The translations under genes and the position numbers were made by a program. A DNA stretch of 64,000 bases from assembly GCA_965153455.1 (NCBI GenBank), contig OZ234500.1:12294557-12358556 (forward strand), in the 5' to 3' direction. Of this stretch, positions 12,146 through 22,330 are shown piece after piece; position 1 is the stretch's first letter, and every line of letters begins with the position of its first letter. The notes below the pieces were generated by a model. The model had not been told where the DNA came from. It ran no database searches and saw nothing but the letters and a program-made list of their open reading frames with translations. The DNA comes from Sphagnum compactum. Lineage: Eukaryota; Bryophyta; Sphagnopsida; Sphagnales.

Positions 12146-12794
12146 TCTGGGGTGGCAGATTCATTGCTTCTATTGCTTAGAGTGAGGGGTGCACCCAAAG
12201 TGCTTTTTTCCATCAGAAAGAGGTCATTTGATTGGCCCACCACCAATACTTTTGGAACATGGGGCACTCCCCTACATAGAAGACTACTTATGCTTCAGTC
12301 CCCAAAACATGAGCATGCTTTGCCATGTTTCACACCGCCATGCCTTTTATTGCCCACTTTACAAGTTATATACATGGAGGTTGAACCACAACCAAACAAT
12401 ATGGGATAAAAAGTGAAGTCTTAGGGAATAAATTGGGAACTGGGGAACACTTTGAGAGACTAATGGGAACACAATGAAAAGAGATTGTGAACAGATGACC
12501 AAACAAAAATCGCCCCCATTCCCCCCAAAACCCAAAAGAAAAAAACTAAGGCCCCCCCAGCCTTCTCATTCGCTTCAAGAAAATTTCTATTTCCAAAATG
12601 GTTCGTCACCATTTTCAACCTAGACTTATAACCCCACTATAAACTGGGAGTACTCATTCAAGGATTTTTAAGATTTTTTGTTTTGAACCGACACAATTTG
12701 TTCACTATTACCAGCATACATGATCAATGATCATGACCAGAAGATTATGTCATATAATGTAATGAAGAAAATGACATAATCTGCCACCCCAGAC
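12146..12794. repeat. 18 bp inverted repeat bounding a ~650 bp segment
   Basis: GGTCTGGGGTGGCAGATT at 12146-12163 is matched exactly in reverse complement at 12777-12794. The core GGGGTGGCAGA also resembles the putative hAT-like terminus at 100-122. The flanks show no clean target duplication, so this is a possible but unproven non-autonomous element. The interior contains only short frames. Confidence 0.45.
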
Positions 12795-12957
12795 CCTCAT
12801 GTATACTAGTGATCCCAGAGCCAACGGAAGGCATGATCTAACTATCTTTAGATCTAAATTATCTTATGACATATTAAGTGGTGCACTTCCCATAAGAGAG
12901 CAGTCCAACAAAGTGCAATGACTGACCATATCTCACAATTGAGTCTATTGACATATA

Positions 12958-13080
12958 TAACCCTTTGACTACATAGCAGAAAAACTTGCAAGTCCAGTAG
13001 GGGGCCACTGTAAAGCAGCACCTGCACTGCACGTACCTTCCCTTTCGGAGTGAGGCCTCTTGGACCTTGGTGACTATAGG
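12958..13080. repeat. third copy of the 141-360 repeat
   Basis: It matches the units at 141-360 through acttgcaagtc, ggccactgtaaa, agcacctgca, gtaccttccc and gagtgaggcct. It lies more than 12 kb from the other copies, so this is an interspersed family rather than only a local tandem. Confidence 0.45.
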
Positions 13081-14179
13081 CAGCCCAGGAACTATTAAAT
13101 TTTGTTGATCATGCAATTTCACAATTTAGGAGAGCAAATTGAGACCATGCTGTAAGGTTAGGACAGGATATTTTTAGTGTTTTTAAGCACTTGATTGTCA
13201 AAAATGGAGTATCAGGTCTTTTCTCAAACACCTTATAAAAACATAAAATACAAACATACTTCAAAATGGACGCAAAACAAGTAAGTCAACTTGAGTACAA
13301 AATGTAAATTATATTAGAAATTCATAACTTATATATTATAAATGACTTTTTTGGTACAATATAAAATCTTTAAAACATATCTCCTCTTGTCAATCCTCTT
13401 CATGACTCAACCAAAAAGCTTCATATTATTTAGGGTTGAATATGTGTTCCTGAAGTCATTAAGTACTAAACATAAAAAACAAATTTGAAGTTGTTTCAAA
13501 AGTCAATCTATTTCATCACTTGCTGTGGATGAGGTCAAATGTACTCCAATTCCTCTCAGATGTAGTTCACAGCTACAGTGACTTGATACTTTGATTGCAA
13601 ATTTCTGCAATTTAAGACTTTCAGATCCGATGGAATTCCACCTTATTATTAAGACATAATGATACAAGATTTGGAACAAGATTTGCATGTCCTACCATTT
13701 CTTTGGCAACTAAAATACCACTCTGGTCAAAATAAAGTCCTTCCATACTCCTGTCAGAAGCAAACTTTTTTTCAATATTAGCATGCCCTTGAAAATCAGG
13801 AAAACTTCTTTCTTTTTTTTCTTTTTCTTTTGGCACAAATGGACATAAATTCATTGCGAATTATCTTTTACTTCTTAAAAACCTATGATTATCTCCTCAT
13901 CATTCCCTTGCCCCTTACCTTTCCATTTCAAGATCTACTTGACTATATTGCTCAAGGAAGTGGGCCATGAATGAATAACCACCAATCTTGCAATATGTCA
14001 TGGATTTCTTTGAAAGTTAGATTCTCTTGGTTTTTCTATTAGTTGGTCCATATGCTCACAGAAGTTTCCCATGGTTGGTTTACGCAATTAACAAGACGCA
14101 TCATAGAAAATATTGGTTCAATGACTTTAACTATTAATGTTATAATTTTTCACATTTGCCCACTTAAAAATGATCATTC
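13081..14179. other. AT-rich spacer, no supported gene
   Basis: I see short frames only. An A/T-rich tract near 13805-13830 sits inside a 77-codon minus frame without domains. No clear repeat boundary is visible before the GC-richer LINE begins near 14180. Confidence 0.35.
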
Positions 14180-15780
14180 CACAGCAACGGGAACCAGCCG
14201 CCATCGCAAGCTGCAGGAAGCTCAAGAAGTATCGGAGCTTGCAGCTCCGACTCTAGCTCTTGCCTCCGCCCACATGCCGGACAACTGCGGTCTCAAGAGA
14301 GCAGCGGGAAAGGAGCTAAGCATCGGAAACACGAAGGCGAAGCTCAGCTAGAGAAACCGATCGTGACCAGCAACGCACAAAGAACATCGGACAAATCAAA
14401 CGTCATCAGGAGATCGCGTTCAATCGACGGCAGAAGAAGAATAAGCAAAGCGGAGAGCGATATCCTTTTAGTGGGAGAGGAAGCGAGAACCCAAGTAGTT
14501 CACCTCACCTCCCCATCTCTTTTTTCTTGCAAGTTCCAGCTCCTTGCAACTTTGCAAAACTCCGCAAGGAAGAGCCTTTGAAAGTGGGGAGAACATCACA
14601 CCCTTCCCTGCCTCGTGCCCCCATCACAGGGGCTCAGGCTTCGCGAGCAAACTGACGCTCAAAAAAGAACACAAGGTACGGGTGTGGCAGCACACCTGGC
14701 CGAGCTCGAGACTTAGTTGAGGCGCAAGTGTGCTGCAACACACGGCCGAGCTTGAGTTCTCTAAGGATCAGGATCTAAGGCAATTGAACTCCACACAGAG
14801 TGATCCAAGGGTTATCAGAATCGCCCGAAGCAGGCGCACCAAAATACGGTGACAGGCATCGGAACGGACAAGGCATTCAAAACCAAACTCACCCGCTGTT
14901 AATCGAAGTTCGGCAGCACCGGAAGCCCGGCCGCCATCGCCAAGCTCCCCGGCTAGGGGAGAAAGACGACGATGTGCCGCCCAATTACCTTGGAACAAAC
15001 CAGAAACGCACACGTGGTGGAACCGCAAGCTCCATAACAATGGACGAGCTTCGGATGAAAAAAAGTACTTGGATGGAGTTGTGTGAAATCTTTCAGCTTA
15101 ACCCAAGCAACCCCACTCTGCACAACTACGGCACACTGTTCTGGATGAATGGCGACGGAATCCGAGCCTTTTCGAGGATTCGACAACCTTTTTCGGACAC
15201 ACATCCATCCCACTCACATCAATACAACGGATGAGCAATGAGTTCACTACCCCCAATACTCAGGATGGTTCACATCCAAGCGAAACTGCACAGGACGAAT
15301 CAACCATCCCTCACAAACCACCCAGCCGTAGGTTCAAGGTCATGTCAATCCAGACTCCTCATGACAAGCGCCCGCACAAAGCCGTTCGGAACTACTATTT
15401 GATAGCCATTTTGCTAGATGCCCAGTTCGCTTTTGCGTCATGAGAAGCGGATGGTAAACAAGCCCAAAAACATGGGAACAAATCGCCACACAAGGATGCG
15501 AATGCTTCCGAAGCGCATGGCACTCTCTTGTCATGAGGTTCAATACACACTGACCCCAAGAAACAACTCACCCCCAATTGGTGAACATCGTCATTAACGC
15601 AAATGGAAGAATTTTTGCTGCTACAAGGGCACACGAATATAAAGGAAACTGCACGAGTGGCCAAACAACAAGCCTGGCCAGGGGGAATAGCTCATGAACC
15701 TGTAGTGCTAGAGTGGGACCGACATAAGGACACACGAATGGCTGAGGTGAAACCCCCGCCACATACAAAAGCCAAACAGC
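14180..15780 (+). pseudogene. LINE ORF1-like region, broken
   Basis: Several overlapping open pieces (14043-14351, 14800-15234, 15231-15443, 15603-15893) in different frames share a base composition richer in G+C and CpG than their surroundings. The piece 14800-15234 is basic in its first half and contains a DELRMKKSTWMELCEIFQL segment. No CCHC zinc knuckle or RRM can be read with confidence. Assignment to ORF1 rests on position upstream of the endonuclease. Confidence 0.5.
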
Positions 15781-15790
15781 CAAGGCAAAG

Positions 15791-17055
15791 ATGGTCGATC
15801 ACGCAAATGCCAAGTGCCTTTCGGGCCCCCCACAAATCTTGCTTTTACAAGAGCATCATTTGGATGCCGCTGAGTGTAAAGACTCTATGGTGAACCTCAA
15901 ATTTAAGGGAGGCACCATGTTGTGGAACCCAAGCATTCGCATGGAAGCCATGCGTAGAACCACGATGGGCATGGCCATATTGGTCAACACAAGCTTAATG
16001 GCACTAATCAAGAAGCATTGTGTTTTGGTAGAAGGCCAAGTGCAATGCCTCGTTCTACAATTCATTCCCAAAGAAACTTTAGGCATACTCAACATCTATG
16101 CCGCACTCACATCCTAGGAGCATGAACACACGTGGCTCGACTTGGCAAAGAACGCGCCCCTAGTGGATCATTGGATCCTAGCCAACAACTTCAACATGAG
16201 GGAACAAGATGCTTGGACAAACAAAAACCTGAGGCGCAAAGAGATCTCGGCTTGGCAATGACTAACAATCCACCTAGGGTGGAGGATGTTGAGCACTTAA
16301 ACATCTTCCACAAAAACATCGAGAAGACATTCACGTTTGACAACGGGTGTAGGGGAGCCCAAGCGGCACTCTTGCACATCAACCATTTCTATGTATCCAT
16401 GAGTCTGGACAAAAAGGGAGGCCACATGGAGATAGTCACCTCACTATGGCAAATTTCTGACCATTTTCTAGTTGTCTTATGGATTCGCCCAGATACTCTA
16501 CCGAGGCATGTACTTAAGGAGTTCTTCAACATTGCACTGCTCAGGGACCTGAATCACCATGCGATGATGGTTGGAAGATGGCAAGAAACGTTAGCAGAAC
16601 TCAAAGGCCAGGACGTGGGCACTGCCCTCTTGGCAGCTAACAAATAAGTCATCAACTACAACTCTCGCATTGCCAAAATAAAGTGAAAACACAAGCATGA
16701 CGTATATAGGGGGCAAACCAAAAAGGTTTCCGTCACGAAAAGCCTCATCCAAGCAAATTCGTGCAACGAACAAATCCATGATGCGCTCTCAACAACTCAA
16801 ACTATCTTGGCGGACGAAATGCAACAAAACCTAGATGAACAAGCCCATGAGGTAAAAGCCAAATGGGCTCGCTTCAGAGATACCTACTCAAAAACATTTT
16901 TCCAATTCCACAAAGCAAAGACCAAAAAGCTTCAATGCAGAGCTTCACATATGCCAATTGAAAGCTGAATACAGAAGAGGAACTAAAAACATACATGTTA
17001 GAGTTTTACCAAAAATTGTACCAACAAAACCCCATTGCACACACAATCTTCAGTG
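15791..17055 (+). pseudogene. LINE APE-type endonuclease and linker, frameshifted
   Basis: The first open piece (15791-16117) reads ILLLQEHHLD, the usual second motif of plant LINE endonucleases, followed by MGMAILVN. Next, in the same frame past one stop, comes WILANNFNMRE, a decayed form of the GDFN motif. A second open piece (16132-16647) carries KGGHMEIVTSLWQISDHFLV, the conserved SDH motif of endonuclease domains. The linker then shows EELKTYMLEFYQKLYQ near 16975-17020, typical of the segment before the reverse transcriptase. The frame changes at least twice and several stops are present. Confidence 0.75.
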
Positions 17056-17058
17056 TTA
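17056..17058. repeat. left TTA target duplication of the CACTA element
   Basis: TTA directly precedes the CACTATGAAAA terminus and is repeated at 20644-20646 after the right terminus. Three bases is the duplication length typical of CACTA transposons. Confidence 0.75.
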
Positions 17059-17809
17059 CACTATGAAAATTTGTATTTATGGCAACTAGATTACCTTGCA
17101 ACTAGAGCTCTAAAACAAGTAATATATAATTGCATCGCAACTATCCCAAAATACGACAAATTAATAAATAAAATGTCAAGTCAGAAAATCAAGGAATTGT
17201 ATTATAGTTGCAAATTAATTGCAAGATATATGTTTATATAATACAATGTACACATTATATATGCAGTTGTAATCAACCATGTTTGACTTTATTGACAAGT
17301 TGCATTTTAATCACATGTAACAACTACATCACAACTAGGATAAATTTAGTTACTAATCAACAACTACTTTGTAACAAATGTACGGCCTTGAGTAACACAT
17401 ACAATCATGCCTCATGTATACATTTTCACCACCCATTATATATGACATTTCAACTTGTTTACAAGTAGTATGCAACTACATTTCAACTTTAAATTTGAAA
17501 TTTAAATATTTGAAATTTGGGCGAAAAACCCTTTAGCAAGTGACACATGGCAATATATCAACATATTTGCCCCAATGCATCAACAACCTTCATATGTTTA
17601 TGTTTATTGTCAAGAAATTCAAGATGAATTTTTTTTAAATCTTTTTATATTTTGTGTAGTCAAACATTTTGTGTATTTCCTAGTCTTTTGGTGATGAAAT
17701 TTTCATATCATGTGTTATAATTAAGATTTTTTTAATTTTTTATTTAAAACTAAAACCAAAAGGTTGTTATAAGTTTTATTATTTATTTAAATAACTTGGA
17801 AATTGAAGA

Positions 17810-18520
17810 CTTTTGTTTTTAATTTTGGAAGTTGAAGGTTTTTGTTCTTGCTTTTAAAAAGGTTGAAGACATTTATTTTTGGTCTTGGAGGTTAAAGGTT
17901 CTAATCTTACTTTTAAAGAGGTTGAAGGCTTTTTTTTTGCTCTTGAAGGTTGAAGGGTCTTATTTTTGTTCTTAAAAAGGTTGAAGGTTCTGGTTCTTAA
18001 AAAGGTTGAAGGTTTTTGTTCTTGCTTTTAAATGTTGAAGAATTTTGTTCTTTCTTTTGGATGTTGAAGGTTCTTACTTTTACCTTTTGATGTTGAAGGT
18101 TATTATTCTTACTCTTGGATGTTCAAAGTTTTTACTTTTGGTTTTAAATGTTGAAAGTTTTTGCTTTTACTCTTAGATATTGAAGGTTCTTATTGTTGTT
18201 CTTGGATGTTGAAGGTTCTTACTTTTACTCTTAGATGTTGAAAGTTTTTGCTTTTGGATGTTGAAGGTTCTTACTTTTACTCTTAGATGTTGAAAGTTTT
18301 TACTTTTGGATGTTGAAGGTTCTTACTTTTACTTTTGGATGTTCAAAATTTTTGCTCTTGGATGTTGAAGGTTCTTATTTTTACTCTTGGATGTTCAAAG
18401 TTTCTACTTTTGGTTATAAATGTTGAAAGTTCTTACTCTTACTCTTGGATATTAAAGGTTCTAACTTTTGTTCTTGGATGTTGAAGGTTCTTACTTTATT
18501 CTTGGATGTTGAAGGTTTGT
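17810..18520. repeat. minisatellite inside the CACTA element
   Basis: About twenty imperfect units of 28-35 bp have the core gttgaaggttcttactttt followed by actcttggat. Some units are shortened; neighbouring units resemble each other most, for example at 18230-18330. The strand is pyrimidine-rich (G/T/C with few isolated A). No frame is preserved through the array. Confidence 0.8.
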
Positions 18521-19618
18521 GATTCTTGGTCTTTTGTTTATTTGCATATATTAAAGAAAAATGATGTGAAAGTATATTTCATTTTATTTAGAAGTTGATT
18601 GTATAAGTTTAATTTAACTTATAAATGATGAGAGATTTATGAAAGGTGATTTTTTAATGATAATCATGTTACATATGTCTTGTTTTGTGTTTGAACATTT
18701 GTGATGACTTTTGTTGTTTTTATGTTATAAGGCCAAACTTTCATTATGTTCCAATCCATCAACATCAAAATTATGTATACAAGGTAAGATTCTTTCAAAA
18801 GTACCTAAAATTGTAATTCAGTTTACCTGATTGTAAACATAGTATTTGATTTTATTTACAAATGTACAAATTATAGTTTATTTTGTATCAATGTTCTACA
18901 TATGTTGCATTTTAGTGACAAATAAGTTGCATGTTAGTGGCAATATAGTTGTAAACTAGTTTTATTCAAGTTGAAAGGATTATTTAAATATTTTTGACAT
19001 TACAATGTTATGGTGTGCTGTTGATTTCTTTTCACATGTGGAACTAAATATCATAATATGGCAGATTTCAAGCAGATAAGGTGGATTGAAGAAATTACAT
19101 GGCTTAAGCTCCATTTCAACAAAAATAAAAGAAAACATTCATTTATGAAACATAGTGTTTTAGATCATAATATTTGATTATTGTGAGTCATCATTTTTAT
19201 GATTTGACCTTTTGTTTAGATAAAAAAAATGTCTGTTATAAATAGCTTGGGCATTATATTTAGATTCATAATTAAATTATCTTTTGATATAAACATTTTT
19301 GAATGTTTTTTGGTAATGTATTTTTCAACATGGATTGTAACTCTATTTAAAGTTTCAAAACCATTTCATGTTTGTAAATAGTGATGTCTAATGCAATTCA
19401 ACATTCTCTATTATGATTAGGACAACATCATAATGGTTGTATGATGTTTGTATAATTGCATTATAAGTTACAATTAGTTGTTTAGTACTATTAAAATCAA
19501 CTACCATACAATTACTTTGAAACCCAAACTCAAACACCTAGCTGTAAATTAGTCATTAAATCCTAAATATTTTCGTTTCATCTTTAGTTGTAAGTTAATT
19601 GCAAAGGATAGGAACAAA

Positions 19619-20095
19619 ATTCATTGCTTAAATGAATGAATGAAATAATTAAAAAATATATTTGTTAGACTAGTTATTAAATAGTTGTAAATAAGTTGTA
19701 AAGGATTAGGATAAAATCCATTCACATCAAATGGATGAATGAAATGATGAAAGAATATATTTGTTGAATTAATTGTAAATAAGTTATAAAATATAATAAT
19801 ATAATTCATTACTTAAATGAATGAATGAAATATGAAGGAATATATTCATCAATCTAATTGTAAAATAATTATAAATAAATTGTAAAGGATTGGGATAGAA
19901 TCCATTCACATAAAATGGATGAATGAAATAATGAAAGAATATATTTGTTGAATTAGTTGTAGATAAGTTATAAGATATAAAAACAAAATTCATTCTTCAA
20001 ATGGATGAATGAAATAATTAGAGATTATATTCGTTAAACTAGTTGTAAAATAGTTGTAAATAAGTTGCAAAAGGTATTAACATATGTCATCCATC
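19619..20095. repeat. tandem ~93 bp array in the right half of the CACTA element
   Basis: Five to six units alternate between two types: one with attcattgcttaaatgaatg (19619, 19804, 19987) and one with tccattcacat..aaatggatg (19708, 19900, partly 20078). The higher-order period is about 185-190 bp. Each unit also contains ttagttgtaaataagttgtaa and a short imperfect inverted repeat around attcat...atgaat. Confidence 0.75.
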
Positions 20096-20643
20096 GACAA
20101 ATGGATGAAAAACCATGTTGGCATTTCGTTTGTTACATTAGAATGTGTGTGAAAATCTGACATGGAGATTAGGTGCAAAGAAGTTGCATGTAATTGCATG
20201 TGAGTTGCATTGTGAATGAAAATCCTTTAAGGTGTACCACATAGGACGAAAAATGGTCCTTACTATAGTTTTTTTTAACCCTATATTTAAATCCCATAAA
20301 AAATAATGAATCAAAAGTTGTCAAAAATTTCAAAAGTACTATACTTTAGACTATTACAATTCTAGATTCCATTATAATAATCCATTAATGTGTTTTTACA
20401 TGGTAAAAAAGCACTAAGTAAAAAAGACAAAACGGTGATGTTGTGATAAGATTTTGGTACACCTTAAAGAATTTACACCCTTATATATATGATATTGTAT
20501 ACAACATAGGGTGTCCATTGCAATTGTTGCAACTTGTCCGTTAGCACTGAAAGCCATAAAATACCATGAATTGTAAATGTCCATTGCAACTAGAAAAACC
20601 CAGTTGCAAGCCCAATTGTAAAACCCTATATTTTTTCGTAGTG

Positions 20644-22312
20644 TTAGAAAAGAATGTTGGGAAAGCGTCCCCTCTAAGTGAAAGAGGAAACAAACCAAAA
20701 CCTCATGAGGCTGCTCACATTTGAGAAGATACAATAGGCCATAACTTTGTTGCCATGGGTCGGGAAGGCACTTGAAAGAAATAGATTACCAACGAAATTT
20801 TTCCAAAACACAATTTAATTCATGACACCTGCCCTCCTTGAAGCCTTTAAAGACATCTTGGAAGCTAACAAAATGCCATCCAACTTGAGCAACGGGGAAA
20901 TAGTCCTCATTCCCAAGAATGATAACCACTTTCACATCGACAATTAGCACCCCATCACGCTGCTAGGCAGTGTGTGTAATATTCTCACTAATGTATTGGC
21001 ACGCTGATTCCAACCTCACCTCATAATCATAAAGCCCAATCAAATAGGATTCATGGAAGGGTGGAACATCATTGACAACATCTATTTCGCATGGGATGCA
21101 ACTGCTTAGGCAGAAGAAAATAACCAAAGTCTTGTTCTCTTACTCCTAGATTTCAAAAAAATGTTTGACTAAATACATTAGGACTACTTGTTTGAGTCCT
21201 TGCAAATATTAGGTTTCAGCCCACTCTAGACAAGTTGGGTGGCCTCCCTTTATCGAAGAACGATCTTAACCATCAAGATAAATGGCCACCTTGAACCACA
21301 TTTTTCACTCTTGTGTTTTGTTTGCTAAGGTTGCCCTCTCTCCCCATACCTCTTCATCCTAACGTCGAACGTACTAAGATACATGTTGGACAACCCATGC
21401 TATGGAATCAATGGCCTAGCATTACCCGATGGAACAATAATTCACGACCAAGCATTTACGGATGACATAACGCTATTTCTTGAAGGGTCCAATGGAAACC
21501 TTGAATGGGCCAAGGAGGTGTTGCATCATTTTTCCCTCACATTAGGAGCCAAGGTGAATTAACATAAATCCACGACCATATGGGCCTCCCCTATCAAGAG
21601 GCAAATAACATGGGGGGAAAAAAACGAGCTCAAACGGATCCCCATAGGCGAAGGAGTTTGGTACCTAGGTATTTTGTTTGACCACCATTTTCCAACCAAA
21701 GCCAACTTCGACAAACTAATGAGAACCATCAAGGGCGGGGGAAATTAATCAATTGGACCACCAATAGGTTAACCATAGTCGGGTGAATCTTAGTCAATCA
21801 AGTTTTTTTGGCAATAACTTGGTACAAAATGATGTGTTGGACTCCAACACCCACTATGAGCACCCAACTTAGAGCCTTAGTGGGCAACTTTATGTAAAGT
21901 GGAAAAGAAAGTCAAACAAGGGTGAAAGTCAAATGGACCACAATCACATTACCAACCTCTAAAAGCAAATTCGAAGTCATAGACCTTTACCACCCAAGCA
22001 AATGCACTCCTTGCATGTCTTCTCATTAAAATGTTTACGCCTGGTGATGAGCTTTGGAAGCATCTGATTAGATTAAGTGGCAGGTGCTTCACACACAACC
22101 TAAAGGCAAGCTTTGGAAGAAACGGCCCCTCTCCATGGCTTTGCTCTTCTTTGCCAAACACTTCCAGTCGTTTACCTCCCCACTCTGGGTCTCCATCCTA
22201 ATTACATGGAAACAAGTCCAAAAAGGTTTTCAGTAGAAAAACCCGGATGTTTAAAACAAATATGGAGGCAACCCATTTTCGAGAACCCAACCCGCATTGA
22301 TGAAGTGTAACA
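20644..22312 (+). pseudogene. LINE reverse transcriptase, multiple stops
   Basis: Continuous homology runs from ITLLPW (about 20735) through NGEIVLIPK, HPITLLGSVCNILTNVLAR (20940-21005), PNQIGFMEG, LLLDFKKMFD (about 21140-21170, palm motif A), GCPLSPYLF and FTDDITLFL (about 21455-21485, catalytic Asp pair) to YLGILFDHHF. The C-terminal part ends RQPIFENPT at about 22290. At least six in-frame stops replace expected Trp, Arg or Gln codons. All are explainable by C-to-T or G-to-A transitions. Confidence 0.85.
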
Positions 22313-22330
22313 TGCCCTAAGTGCCTAATT

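Larger units (their letters stand above)
17059..20643. mobile_element. 3585 bp CACTA (En/Spm-type) element, non-autonomous
   Basis: The left end CACTATGAAAA and the inverted right end CACTACGAAAA match at 10 of 11 and are flanked by TTA on both sides. Both subterminal regions are packed with GCAACTA/TTGCAACT words (for example 17079-17150 and 20520-20620), matching the subterminal repeats of this superfamily. No open frame exceeds about 106 codons and no transposase is recognisable, so it is a deletion derivative or filler-carrying element. The interior holds a minisatellite and a ~93 bp tandem array. The element sits inside the LINE, so it is younger than the LINE. Confidence 0.85.
14180..22330 (+). 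mobile_element. decayed LINE retrotransposon interrupted by a CACTA element
   Basis: A non-LTR retrotransposon remnant in plus orientation. It has a GC-richer 5' part (14180-15780, ORF1-like), an APE-type endonuclease region (about 15790-16650), a linker to 17058, a reverse transcriptase (20644-21750) and a C-terminal region ending near 22312. The LINE reading resumes directly across the CACTA insertion at 17059-20643. Without the insert the element is about 4.5 kb. Frameshifts and many stops make it dead. No poly(A) tail or target duplication is evident at the 3' end. Confidence 0.8.

Noticed and set aside
17810-18520. CRISPR-like array
   Set aside because: The units are imperfect and contiguous with no unique spacers, inside a plant CACTA element, so it is a minisatellite.
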